From Glycocaulis sp051859565 (GTDB taxonomy: Bacteria > Pseudomonadota > Alphaproteobacteria > Caulobacterales > Maricaulaceae): a stretch of DNA of 64,000 nt. Position numbers and translations under genes: made by a program. The notes under the pieces were generated by a model. That model had not been told where the DNA came from. It ran no database searches and saw nothing but the letters and a program-made list of their open reading frames with translations. The DNA lies in NCBI RefSeq assembly GCF_051859565.1, contig NZ_JBHYFK010000005.1, forward strand, positions 124,001-188,000. The letters run 5' to 3'. This document shows, one piece after another, positions 24,947-33,499 of this stretch. Position 1 is the first letter of the stretch, and every line of letters starts with the position of its first letter.

Positions 24947-25023
24947 GGCGGGATAGCTCAGCTGGTTAGAGCGCAGGACTCATAATCCTGAGGTCGAGAG
25001 TTCAAGTCTCTCTCCCGCTACCA
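24947..25023 (+). tRNA. tRNA-Met (anticodon CAT)
   Basis: A 77-nt tRNA with encoded CCA. The acceptor arm GGCGGGA pairs with TCCCGCT (one G-U at the end), the D arm is GCTC...GAGC, the anticodon stem is CAGGA/TCCTG with loop CTCATAA (CAT at 24981-24983), the T arm is GAGAG-TTCAAGT-CTCTC, and the discriminator is A. The G-U/first-pair layout and the standard elongator body exclude the initiator. A tRNA-Ile with lysidine-modified CAT anticodon is the alternative; the elongator methionine form is favoured. No integrase or attachment repeat is adjacent. Confidence 0.93.
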
Positions 25024-25110
25024 AAACGTTTCCTGAAAAATGCTGGGGCGGTGTATGCTCCGCTTTGCTGTCTGGTGCCTGTCGATTGCCGGGGCACGGG
25101 AGGATTGGTC

Positions 25111-25608
25111 ATGTCTATGAAAACCGCTGTCCTTACTGCCGCTGCCGCCCTCTTGTTCGCCAGCCTGTCCCACGCGTCTATCCCGCCCCGCTATGCCTTG
25201 CTGGTCGTCTCTGCTGATGATGAAGCCCGCGCGATCGGTGATGCGCTTATCCAGTATATGAGCGCGGCGGGTGCGTTCTCCCGCCATCCTCTGACGGTTC
25301 AGCACGGGCCGCTTCGGGCGTGCCTTGCAGAGGCCGATTTTGCTGCCTGCGCGCGTTCGCTGGTGCCCGCTCGGGAGCACTGGCAGGAGCCAGCGCCAGT
25401 CATTGTCCGGGTCGAGGCGGCGGGGCCGGGCGGTGGTCTGGCTTTCAGCTGCGTGGGTTCGGGCACGTACCGCCAGCCAACTGCAGACCAGCAGGTGGAC
25501 GTCGACGTACAGACAGCGCTATTCGGTGAGGGCGACGCGAGGAACGTTCAGCTTCGGGCCGCAATGACCTGTCTGCAGTCAGCCGCGCGAGAATCCAGCG
25601 CCCCTTAG
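25111..25608 (+). CDS. Exported hypothetical protein
   Basis: A 165-residue protein with a clear signal peptide (MSMKTAVLTAAAALLFASLS, then HAS cleavage region). The mature part has YALLVVSADDEARAIGDALIQYM and three or four cysteines (RACLAEADFAACARS, FSCVGSG, MTCLQSA) that could form disulfides in the periplasm. No family recognised. GGGAGG stands 7 nt before the ATG at 25111; the second Met two codons on is also possible. It follows the tRNA gene alone. Confidence 0.6.
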   Translation: MSMKTAVLTAAAALLFASLSHASIPPRYALLVVSADDEARAIGDALIQYMSAAGAFSRHPLTVQHGPLRACLAEADFAACARSLVPAREHWQEPAPVIVRVEAAGPGGGLAFSCVGSGTYRQPTADQQVDVDVQTALFGEGDARNVQLRAAMTCLQSAARESSAP

Positions 25609-25688
25609 CCAGCCTGCACAAACGGGTCATCGGCCTCAATGTCCAAACATGCCGCAGCCTCGTCCCAGGTGCCAAAAAGCGCGGACCC
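25605..25688 (-). pseudogene. Possible 27-codon remnant of a YciI-like protein
   Basis: On the minus strand a stop-bounded stretch reads GSALFGTWDEAAACL followed by DIEADDPFVQAG and a stop. The ending resembles the C-terminal part of YciI-family proteins (eeA...aeaDPFvkAG). No start codon or upstream coding is present, so if real it is a decayed fragment. The stretch is short enough to be chance in GC-rich DNA, but its composition looks like true coding rather than shadow frame. Confidence 0.22.
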
Positions 25689-25702
25689 TTACACTCTCAA
25701 GA

Positions 25703-27628
25703 TCAGCTGTTTGCAGTGCGGCTCAGTGCCAGACAGACCAGCTTCTGCTCCAGCCGTTCCTTGAGACCGGCAGGCTGCATCAGGTTCATGCGTTTGAGCT
25801 CGGTGGCAAAGCGGTGTGGCTCAGGTCCCCGCAGGAGAGCCGACGCAATCAGGCCCGCGCGCGCCTTCCAGCCCGCATTGCGCTGCGCCAGCCATTCCAG
25901 CGCTTCGCGCAGGGCCTGCTCGGTTTCGCTCAGATCGCTCCCGAAGGGGAATTTTACCAGCGTCCCGCGCGACATGGCGGGCTGAAGCTGTTCGGTGAGG
26001 TGTTCGGGGGTGTTCTGCCGCGCGCGCTCCGGCAGGGCATAATCCTTATCCACCTTGCCGGCTGACTTCGCCTCATCCAGGAACGCTTCCTGGAAGCGGC
26101 TGTCGGCAATCTGCGCCAAGGCGATGGCGACTTCACGGTCGGTGCGCCCGCGCAGGTCTGCCACGCCGTATTCGGTGACGACAATGTCGCGCAGATGGCG
26201 CGGTACGGTCACTTCGCCGCCCGTCCAGACGATGTTGGATCGTGTCTCGCCACCAGTCTGACGCGTTGCGCGCACCAGAATGATGGACCTCGCTCCTTCC
26301 AGCTCGTGCGCCATGGCGGAGAAATTGTACTGCCCGCCCACACCGCTCACTACGCGCCCGTCTGCCAGCGTGTCGGATATTGCCGCTCCGCGCCCGTTGA
26401 CCATCATGGCTGTATTGATGAAGCGCGCGTGCTGGCGCTGCAGCCGGGCCAGTTCCTCGTGACCGTACAGATCGTTCACGCGTGCCACAGACGTCATGTC
26501 GATGCGCGCGCGTTCAGTATCGCCCAGCTTGCGCAGACGGTCATAGAGCTCGCCCGGCCCGGCAAAGAAGCCGCCATGCAGCGCGATGCCCTCGTCCTCA
26601 CGAAGGCTTGCCGGGTCCGTCAGCAATGCCTGCTGGCGGGTGATATCATCGCTCACCCGCCGCCCCAGCAGCCCGCTCTGGAAGAGGTCCAGCAGGCCAA
26701 GCGTGAGCATTTCGCTGCAGCCGTAAAGCCCGTCCTTGAAGGGGTCCAGACCGCCGCACCGCCCGGCCAGTGTCATGTCCGCGCCAATGGCGCCCACTGC
26801 GGTGCGCCACGCGCCATTGTCGAGATGGCGCAATTTCAGGGCTGCGGCTACGGCGTCAGAGAGCGCCCCGATACCGGTCTGCAGGGTGCCGCCATCGCGC
26901 ACCAGCGTGCTGACATGCAGCCCGATGGACCAAGCGGGCGGGCCGACGGCCTCGCGCGGAATGGGAAACAGCGTGTACGTGCCCGCATCATGAAGCGCGT
27001 CGAACCAGTCTTCGGGTATGTCCGCGCCCTTGCCGAGGAAGGGCAGGGCGGTATTGATTTCGCCCAGAACCACCGCCGGCGCGCCGTTCTTGCGCCTCTC
27101 ATGCAGGGCCGGGATCATGTCCAGCGACAGGTCGGAATTGCACGACAGGCTTAACCGGCCCGGCGGTCCGGGGGCCACCATCTGGGCCACGACGTTGACG
27201 CCGGCTTCCAGGATGGCTCGTCCCGCATGGGTGTAGTTGGCGCTGACATAATCGCGTTGCGCTGACGCGTTGTTCAGCAAGCCTCCCGGCGGCAGGAAAA
27301 ACTCCTTCACCCGCACATTGGCGGGCAGGGCGTTACGGCGCCGGTCGAGCGCATATTCAAGGTCGGGATAACCGTCGTAAAGACGCTCCGAAATCGGATC
27401 GAGCAGACGCGCAGCGAGCGCGTTGGGCGCTGCGGGCCGCTCCAGCGTCAGGGCGGTAAAGATTGTCAGCTCAATGCCCGGGTCGGCCTTGGCGCGGGCA
27501 TAAAAGGCGTTGGCGAGATGGTTGGCCTTGCCCAGGCCCAGAGGCAGGCCGAGTACGACGCGCTTACCGACGCGTTGAATGGCGAGGTCTACGCAGGCCT
27601 CGGCGGTGGCGGGGCGGGGCGTATTCAC
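25703..27628 (-). CDS. Acetyl-CoA hydrolase/transferase family protein
   Basis: A 641-residue member of the acetyl-CoA hydrolase / 4-hydroxybutyrate CoA-transferase family. The N-terminal part has VVLGLPLGLGKANHLANAF; the C-terminal part has VSGVGGQYNFSAMAHEL, ARSIILVRATR and VVTEYGVADLRGRTDREVA, which are family blocks around the CoA site. It probably swaps CoA between acetate and another acid or hydrolyses acyl-CoA. At 641 residues it is longer than the usual 430-500 members, with extra sequence at both ends; such long forms exist. The frame opens with GTG at 27628; see findings for a possible CTG start 15 nt upstream, better placed for the AAAGGAG site. Confidence 0.87.
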   Translation of the reverse strand: MNTPRPATAEACVDLAIQRVGKRVVLGLPLGLGKANHLANAFYARAKADPGIELTIFTALTLERPAAPNALAARLLDPISERLYDGYPDLEYALDRRRNALPANVRVKEFFLPPGGLLNNASAQRDYVSANYTHAGRAILEAGVNVVAQMVAPGPPGRLSLSCNSDLSLDMIPALHERRKNGAPAVVLGEINTALPFLGKGADIPEDWFDALHDAGTYTLFPIPREAVGPPAWSIGLHVSTLVRDGGTLQTGIGALSDAVAAALKLRHLDNGAWRTAVGAIGADMTLAGRCGGLDPFKDGLYGCSEMLTLGLLDLFQSGLLGRRVSDDITRQQALLTDPASLREDEGIALHGGFFAGPGELYDRLRKLGDTERARIDMTSVARVNDLYGHEELARLQRQHARFINTAMMVNGRGAAISDTLADGRVVSGVGGQYNFSAMAHELEGARSIILVRATRQTGGETRSNIVWTGGEVTVPRHLRDIVVTEYGVADLRGRTDREVAIALAQIADSRFQEAFLDEAKSAGKVDKDYALPERARQNTPEHLTEQLQPAMSRGTLVKFPFGSDLSETEQALREALEWLAQRNAGWKARAGLIASALLRGPEPHRFATELKRMNLMQPAGLKERLEQKLVCLALSRTANS

Positions 27629-27776
27629 ATTGGATCCGGGCAGGGTGGAAACTCCTTTCTACCTTATGGGAAAGGCTACGTCCGGTCAGCGTAATCGTTC
27701 AAAAATTCTGTTGCCAGTATACGGGGCAGGCCGGCCCGCCTCCCATACATCGTACACACAGATGGCCCGCTTTTTT

Positions 27777-29570
27777 CTATCCGGCACCTTCCAGCGGCCA
27801 GATCATCGGGATCATCACGACGGCCACAATCAGCATGATGAAGTTCAGCGGCACGCCGATCTTCACAAAATCCATAAACCGATAATGCCCCGGCCCATAC
27901 ACGAGTGTGTTGGTCTGGTACCCGATTGGCGTTGCGAAGCTGGCGCTTGCAGCAAACATCACGGCGACCACGAAGGGCCGCGGGTCGAGGCCTGCCGCGA
28001 CGGCCAAGGCGGCGGCAACCGGGGTTATGACGATGGCGACGGCGTTGTTGGTAACCGTCTCCGTCAGGAAAGATGTAACCGCATAGACCAGGGCGAGCAG
28101 AACGAGCGGGGATGCCACTGCCAGAAGCGGACGGGCTGCCCCTACGAGTAGATCGATCGAACCGGTACGGTCCAGCGCGGCCCCGATTGCCAGCATTGCG
28201 ACGATGAGCGCCAGAATGCGCCAGTCAATGCTGTCAAAAGCCTCCTCAGGGTCAAGGCAGCCTGAAAACAGGACGATGGCCACCCCGATAACAGCCAGGC
28301 CGACAATTGGCATGATATTCAGAGCGGCCAGAACTACGACGCCTATCAGGGTCGCAATCGCAATCGGTGCGCGTTCCCGCCGGAAGGCCTGGTCCTCGGG
28401 CCGGGCCAGATCAACAAGGCCCAGCTCGCGTGACATGCGCTCTATATCCTCTGGCGCGCCTTCCAGCAGCACACTGTCACCCGGATTGAGCCGGATACGG
28501 CCCACATGGTCGCTGATCTCGCCTCCATGGCGGTGCACCGCGACGACATAGACCCCGAACCGGCGGCGCAGACGGTAGGACTTAAGCGGCGCGCCGGTGA
28601 GCCGGCTGCCTGGCCCGACCACGGCCTCCACCAGCACCGCCCTGCTTTCACTGACGTCTTCAAGATCGTCGGAACCGACACGCACCTCTCCGTCGCGGTG
28701 CAGGGATAGAACCTCGCTCATGGGCGATTCAAGGACGAGGCGGTCTCCGGCCTGCAATTCGATCTGATCGATGTCGTGGCGCAGGGTCTGGGAGTGGCGC
28801 ACCACATCGAGGAGGCGCAGATCGCGCAGCTTCAGGAAAGGCACGTCTTCGGGGCGGCGTCCGATCAGCGACGATCCTTCCGGGATGCGGGCATCGGTGA
28901 TGAAGCGGGATTCACCCGCACCGTCCAGCAGGGAGAAATCCTTGCGGTCAGGCAGGATGCGCGGTGCCACAATGGCGAGATAGATGAGGCCTGTGGCGGC
29001 CACAGCCAGACCTACTGCGCTTATTTCGAAAATACCGAAGGGTTCCAGGCCTGCCTGGCGGGCCGCGCCGTCCACGACGAGATTGGTCGACGTGCCGATC
29101 AGCGTGCAGGTGCCGCCCATGATCGCGCAATAGGACAGGGGAAGAAGTAGTTTTGACGGGGCAAGGTTCAGGTCGCGGGCAATCCCGGTGATGACCGGGA
29201 TCAGGATCATCACAACCGGAATGTTGTTCATGAAGGCAGATACGACGACGGTCAGCAGGAAGGTCGATCCAATAACGATAATCTTGCTGGATCCGGCCTT
29301 TCGCTGGATGAAGCGGCTGACCTCAAGGATGGCGCCTGTTCGCACCAGCGCAGCCGAAATGACAAACATGCAGGCAATAGTCAGCGGCGCAGCATTGGCC
29401 AGGGCCCCCACCATGCTGGCGCTGTCGAGCAAGCCGAGGAGGAGAAACACGGCCACCGCCCCGATGGCCACCATTTCCGGCGGGAAGCGCTCGGACGCGA
29501 ACACCGCCAGCATCACACCCAGAAGGGCGAGCGCCAGCCATCCCGCATTCGGGCCAAGCCATTCAATCAT
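27777..29570 (-). CDS. SLC13-family permease with two TrkA-C domains
   Basis: A 597-residue anion permease. The N-terminal membrane half contains NAAPLTIACMFVISAALVRTG and MNNIPVVMILIPVI, and the substrate-site motif GTCTLIGTSTNLVV; the C-terminal half has the matching ASFATPIGYQTNTLVYGPG. Between them, about residues 205-385, two TrkA-C (RCK_C) domains are recognisable (RLVLESPMSEVLSL, GDSVLLEGAPEDIERM), ligand-binding modules common in this group. Likely substrates are sulfate or dicarboxylates; the motif cannot choose. GGGAG stands 8 nt before the ATG. It lies behind the CoA-transferase gene on the same strand, 148 bp away. Confidence 0.9.
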   Translation of the reverse strand: MIEWLGPNAGWLALALLGVMLAVFASERFPPEMVAIGAVAVFLLLGLLDSASMVGALANAAPLTIACMFVISAALVRTGAILEVSRFIQRKAGSSKIIVIGSTFLLTVVVSAFMNNIPVVMILIPVITGIARDLNLAPSKLLLPLSYCAIMGGTCTLIGTSTNLVVDGAARQAGLEPFGIFEISAVGLAVAATGLIYLAIVAPRILPDRKDFSLLDGAGESRFITDARIPEGSSLIGRRPEDVPFLKLRDLRLLDVVRHSQTLRHDIDQIELQAGDRLVLESPMSEVLSLHRDGEVRVGSDDLEDVSESRAVLVEAVVGPGSRLTGAPLKSYRLRRRFGVYVVAVHRHGGEISDHVGRIRLNPGDSVLLEGAPEDIERMSRELGLVDLARPEDQAFRRERAPIAIATLIGVVVLAALNIMPIVGLAVIGVAIVLFSGCLDPEEAFDSIDWRILALIVAMLAIGAALDRTGSIDLLVGAARPLLAVASPLVLLALVYAVTSFLTETVTNNAVAIVITPVAAALAVAAGLDPRPFVVAVMFAASASFATPIGYQTNTLVYGPGHYRFMDFVKIGVPLNFIMLIVAVVMIPMIWPLEGAG

Positions 29571-29803
29571 CGATATGCTCCCATGCCAGCGAACGATTTA
29601 TTCACTGCTGGCCTGTGCTGTAAATGCTTCAACGGAGGGGCGGATACGTAAATCCCGCAATGGACTGCTTAAACCTCTTTCTGGATACAGGTGATGGCGT
29701 AAACAATCGCGTCGAGGGTGCGCCGCGCGCGCGGGCGGCAAGGGTTCTTCTGCGCGGCGGCATGCTATAGGCTGGGCTGCTCCAGCCATCAGGGGCTAAA
29801 GTC

Positions 29804-30316
29804 ATGTTTGGTGGACGTAAGGCCGAGGAACGTCGGCGTGACGAGATTCGTCTGGCCCAGGCTGCGTGCAGCAATGCGCTTGAGGCCTTGCGCGCCGGCA
29901 ATGTCGCCAAGGCGCGCGCGGAGCTGGCCGCTGTGCCGAAGAAAGTCGATTTTGCGGACATAGGCTGGAAGGTCGAACTTACCGCTGCCGTGCTTGATCT
30001 GGCTGCAGGGCGGCGCAAGCCTGCCACAACCCGGCTCACGGTCATCTGCGCGCGTCTCGACGAAACGGATCTGTCACGCGATGACAAGGGCTATCTGCGG
30101 CTGTTCGCGCTCTACCGCGCGATCGAGGCCTCCAGGGATGGCAAGGCCCCGCAGGAATTGCGCGACCTGGTGGAAGATTTCCGATTCGACCACACGCTGG
30201 TTTCGCCGGAGCTGAAAGTCGGATTTCCTCTCAAGAAGACCGAAGAAGCGGTGCCCGCTCCGCCGCCCATGGCCCGGCCTGCCAATGCCGGAGCAGACGA
30301 CCCGTTCGAGCAATAG
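29804..30316 (+). CDS. Hypothetical helical protein
   Basis: A 170-residue cytoplasmic protein without a signal peptide. It begins MFGGRKAEERRRDEIRLAQ and has pairs of Ala/Leu-rich helices (ACSNALEALRAGNVAKARA, LTAAVLDLAAGR, YLRLFALYRAIEASR) that look like a short TPR-like or other alpha-solenoid fold. The last 30 residues are Pro/Ala-rich with an acidic end (DDPFEQ). No family recognised. It converges on a TPR lipoprotein gene, 16 bp away. The 233-bp gap upstream, shared with the SLC13 gene, should hold both promoters. Confidence 0.6.
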   Translation: MFGGRKAEERRRDEIRLAQAACSNALEALRAGNVAKARAELAAVPKKVDFADIGWKVELTAAVLDLAAGRRKPATTRLTVICARLDETDLSRDDKGYLRLFALYRAIEASRDGKAPQELRDLVEDFRFDHTLVSPELKVGFPLKKTEEAVPAPPPMARPANAGADDPFEQ

Positions 30317-30332
30317 CTGGAGCGGCGGCTTC

Positions 30333-31163
30333 TTACGGATGACTGCCGCGTAGCGCAGCGTCGTTCAGGCTGTCCCAGCGGCGCGGGCTGGTCATCATCG
30401 CCCGGACATAGGCCATGTTGGCGGCCGCCATCTGCGGCGTGGTGTCGATGGTGGCAATGCGCTCAGCCTCATCAAACCGTCCCTGCAGGGCAAGCACAAG
30501 CGCCAGGTTCTGGCGGATTTGCGCCGAGGCAAGATCATTGTCCATGGCCCGGCGCAACAGCGTTTCGGCCTGCTCCGGTTCGCCTGCCAAGGCATGTGAC
30601 AATGCCAGGTTGGACAGGATTGAAGGTTCATCGGGCGCGATTGTCATGGCTTCCTGGAACCGGGCACGTGCCGCACTGGTGCGCCCGGCCTGTTCCAGCG
30701 AGACACCCAGCGCATTGATGAGGCGCCAGTTTCCAGGCTCTGCCTGAGCCGCCCGTGTCAGTGGCTCGATGGCTTGCTGGCCTCGCCCTTCAGCTGCCAA
30801 TGCCAGCCCGTAGGCGCCCAGAAGCGCGGCATCCTCGGGAAACAGGGCCAGCGCCTGACGCGCGACTTCCATGGACCGCTGGGTGCTGCCGAGCTGGCGT
30901 AGAACGCCCGCCAGCTGCGTGGCGGCTTCCCGGTCGGCGGGGTTGAGCTCATAGGCCTCGGCCCAGAACGCAGCCTGCGTCAGCAGATCCTGATTGGCGA
31001 TGGACCGGCGTTCGGCGGCTGTGGCTGGCACGATTGAGCGCGATTCCATGTCCAGAACCAGCGCGGCTTCCTGCGCAGAGGGAGGGGCGGCCGTGGTCGC
31101 ACATGCTCCAAGGGCCAGCGCGCTGGCGGCGGTGAAGGCTGCAGCGGACAAACGCATGGACAT
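30333..31163 (-). CDS. TPR-repeat lipoprotein (TadD-like)
   Basis: A 276-residue lipoprotein: signal peptide with lipobox LGAC (Cys21), then at least four TPR units from about residue 65 (YELNPADREAATQLAGVL, ALFPEDAALLGAYGLALAA, AEPGNWRLINALGVSLEQA, APDEPSILSNLALSHALAG). It resembles TadD, the outer-membrane lipoprotein of tight-adherence pili, but no tad genes are near, so the resemblance may only reflect the repeat. It would sit in the periplasm as a scaffold. Start at 31163; a Met two codons later is equivalent. Confidence 0.75.
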   Translation of the reverse strand: MSMRLSAAAFTAASALALGACATTAAPPSAQEAALVLDMESRSIVPATAAERRSIANQDLLTQAAFWAEAYELNPADREAATQLAGVLRQLGSTQRSMEVARQALALFPEDAALLGAYGLALAAEGRGQQAIEPLTRAAQAEPGNWRLINALGVSLEQAGRTSAARARFQEAMTIAPDEPSILSNLALSHALAGEPEQAETLLRRAMDNDLASAQIRQNLALVLALQGRFDEAERIATIDTTPQMAAANMAYVRAMMTSPRRWDSLNDAALRGSHP

Positions 31164-31278
31164 GATCTAACCCTGTTAACGCGGACCGTTATGGTCCCTA
31201 TCTTTCGGGTGGGCCGGTCAAGAAGCCGTTAACGCTTCGCTTTGCCGGTTCGTCCTTGTGAGTTGTCTGGAGAGTTTG

Positions 31279-32649
31279 ATGAGTTTTGCATTCGCCGATG
31301 CCGCCGATACGGCCCGTACCGTTCACCTCACCGCGCGCGCTGACCTTGATTCGGTGCTGTCCGGGGTGGGCGAGGAGGCTGCTGGCCACGCCCGCGCCGC
31401 CGGTTTTTCCGGCAAGCTGGGTGAGATGGTCGTCCTTCCTGGCGACGGCGATGCGCTTTACGGCGTCGGTGACGCGCTCACTCCGTTTGACGCAGGCAAT
31501 GCCGCGCTGAGCCTGCCCGAGGGCGACTGGCGCATTGGCGGCATGCCGCGCAACTGGGATCCGACAGTGCTTGCCACGGCACTCGGCCTCGGCAGCTACC
31601 AGTTCACCCGCTACCGCGCCGCGCAGCGTGCGCCTGCACGCTTTCATCTGCCTGCAGGCGCTGATGAAGCGGACGCCTTGCGTATCATCGCCGGCGTTAC
31701 AGTTTGCCGCGACCTGATCAACACGCCAGCAGGCGATATGCTGCCGAGCCATCTGGAAGATGCGGCCCGCACCATCGCAAAGCCCTTTGGTGCCAAGGTG
31801 ACGAGCATTGTCGGCGACGACCTGCTCAAGCAGAACTATCCGATGATCCATGCTGTTGGCCGCGCATCCACCGATGCGCCGCGCCTGATCGAGCTGGTCT
31901 GGGGAGACCCGTCCCATCCACGCGTCGCACTGGTCGGCAAGGGCGTGTGTTTTGATTCTGGCGGCCTCAATATCAAGGGCGGCAGCAATATGCTGCTGAT
32001 GAAGAAGGATATGGGCGGCGCGGCCAACGTTCTTGGCCTTGCCACCATGATCATGGATGCGGGCCTGCCGGTTCACCTTCAGGTGCTGGTACCAGCCGTG
32101 GAGAACGCCATTTCCGGGAATGCCTTCCGTCCCGGCGATGTTTTACCGTCGCGCAAAGGCCTGACGGTCGAGATCGGCAATACCGATGCCGAAGGGCGTC
32201 TGGTGCTCGGCGACGCACTGACGCGCGCATGCGAGGACAAGCCGGAGCTCGTCATCGACATGGCGACGCTGACGGGCGCCGCGCGTATCGCGCTCGGGCC
32301 GGAGCTGGCCCCGGTCTACACCGACGATGAGGCGCTTGCTGCAGACATCGCCGCAGCCGCCAGCCAAGTGGATGATCCGGTCTGGCGCATGCCGCTCTGG
32401 AGCGGATATGACAGCCAGCTTGAAGGCGAGATATCCGATCTCTCCAATACTGGGTCAGGACCTATGGCAGGTTCCATCACCGCGGCATTGTTCCTGCGCC
32501 GCTTCGTCGATACGAAGGCCTGGGTGCATCTCGATATTTATGGCTGGAATCCCAAGGCCCGCCCGGGCCGTCCGCTGGGCGGCGAGATGCTGGCGGGGCG
32601 TGCTCTCTATGAGGCTCTCAAGGCCCGTTATGGAGCGCCCCATGGCTGA
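31279..32649 (+). CDS. Leucyl aminopeptidase family protein (M17)
   Basis: A 456-residue M17 metallopeptidase. VGKGVCFDSGGLNIK and LLMKKDMGGAANVLG supply the catalytic Lys and zinc ligands, and NTDAEGRLVLGDALTRA is the family signature with the active-site Arg. All key residues match E. coli PepA, though the N-terminal domain is short. It would remove N-terminal residues from peptides in the cytoplasm. Start at 31279 (MSFAFADAA) chosen over an ATG 21 nt upstream. Its stop overlaps the NlpC/P60 gene start by 8 bp, a pairing frequent in alphaproteobacteria. Confidence 0.93.
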   Translation: MSFAFADAADTARTVHLTARADLDSVLSGVGEEAAGHARAAGFSGKLGEMVVLPGDGDALYGVGDALTPFDAGNAALSLPEGDWRIGGMPRNWDPTVLATALGLGSYQFTRYRAAQRAPARFHLPAGADEADALRIIAGVTVCRDLINTPAGDMLPSHLEDAARTIAKPFGAKVTSIVGDDLLKQNYPMIHAVGRASTDAPRLIELVWGDPSHPRVALVGKGVCFDSGGLNIKGGSNMLLMKKDMGGAANVLGLATMIMDAGLPVHLQVLVPAVENAISGNAFRPGDVLPSRKGLTVEIGNTDAEGRLVLGDALTRACEDKPELVIDMATLTGAARIALGPELAPVYTDDEALAADIAAAASQVDDPVWRMPLWSGYDSQLEGEISDLSNTGSGPMAGSITAALFLRRFVDTKAWVHLDIYGWNPKARPGRPLGGEMLAGRALYEALKARYGAPHG

Positions 32650-33424
32650 AGACTTCCAGGTGACCGCAGGCGTAACCGCCATCCGGCGCGAGCCGCGTGA
32701 CGACGCCATGATGGACAGCCAGCTGCTGGCTGGAGAGGTGTTTTGCGTCGAAGACGAATCGGATGGCTGGGCGCGGGGCATGTCGCGCCATGATGGCTAT
32801 CGCGGCTATGTCGATATGGCCGCGCTGTCGGCGCCAGTGCTGATTCCGACCCACCGTGTCAGCGCGGTGCGCACCTATGTGTTCAGCGAGCCGGATCTGA
32901 AATCGCCCCCGCGTTTCCTGCTCTCGCTCAATGCCAAGATCGCGGCCGGCCGCCGGGAGGGGAAGTTTATCGAAAGCCAGCGTCAGGGCTGGGTCTTCAC
33001 CGGGCATCTCACGGCACTGGATGCCAGCGAGCCTGACTGGGTGGCCGTTGCCGAGCGCTTCCTGCACTCACCCTATCTGTGGGGGGGCAAGGAAAGCCTG
33101 GGGCTGGACTGCTCCGGCCTGATCCAGGTGAGCATGGAGGCGGCAGGCATACGCATCCCGCGCGATAGCGGTGATCAGGAGGCCTGGGCGCAGGAGCGCT
33201 GGAGCAAGGTGCCTGTGGCAGATTCGCTGGCCGGGCTGCAGCGCGGAGATCTGGTGTTCTGGCCGGGCCATGTCGGCATCATGACGGATGCGGTGCACCT
33301 GCTGCACGCCAACGCATTTCACATGGCGGCGGCGGTTGAGCCGCTCCATCTCGCAGTGGATCGCATTGCCCGCCATCATGCGCCGATCAGCGGTATTTTC
33401 CGCGCTCCCAACGCCAGAGGTTAG
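32642..33424 (+). CDS. C40 (NlpC/P60) peptidase with SH3-like N-terminus
   Basis: A 260-residue protein. Residues 1-125 hold two SH3-like segments (VFCVEDESDGWARGMS, ESQRQGWVFTGHL), and residues 130-258 a C40 cysteine peptidase: catalytic Cys157 in LGLDCSGLIQ, His210 in WPGHVGIM, and the third residue in LLHANAFHM. C40 enzymes cut gamma-D-Glu-diaminopimelate or related bonds in peptidoglycan peptides. No signal peptide is seen, so with the overlapping aminopeptidase it probably recycles muropeptides in the cytoplasm (inference). ATG at 32642 has GGAG upstream; an ATG 12 nt earlier is in frame. Confidence 0.88.
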   Translation: MAEDFQVTAGVTAIRREPRDDAMMDSQLLAGEVFCVEDESDGWARGMSRHDGYRGYVDMAALSAPVLIPTHRVSAVRTYVFSEPDLKSPPRFLLSLNAKIAAGRREGKFIESQRQGWVFTGHLTALDASEPDWVAVAERFLHSPYLWGGKESLGLDCSGLIQVSMEAAGIRIPRDSGDQEAWAQERWSKVPVADSLAGLQRGDLVFWPGHVGIMTDAVHLLHANAFHMAAAVEPLHLAVDRIARHHAPISGIFRAPNARG

Positions 33425-33446
33425 GCCGCTGCAGGCTCGGCAAACA

Positions 33447-33476
33447 AAAAGGGCGCTTCGATCGAAGCGCCCTTTT
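33447..33476. terminator. Bidirectional rho-independent terminator
   Basis: A perfect 30-bp palindrome, AAAAGGGCGCTTCGA / TCGAAGCGCCCTTTT, with A and T runs at its ends. It lies between the convergent C40 peptidase and cytochrome c genes and can serve both. Confidence 0.85.
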
Positions 33477-33499
33477 CAATGTGTGGCGGCGGGAAAGCG

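Noticed and set aside
24947..25023. tRNA gene as an integration site for a mobile element
   Set aside because: No integrase, no repeat of the tRNA 3' end and ordinary genes on both sides.
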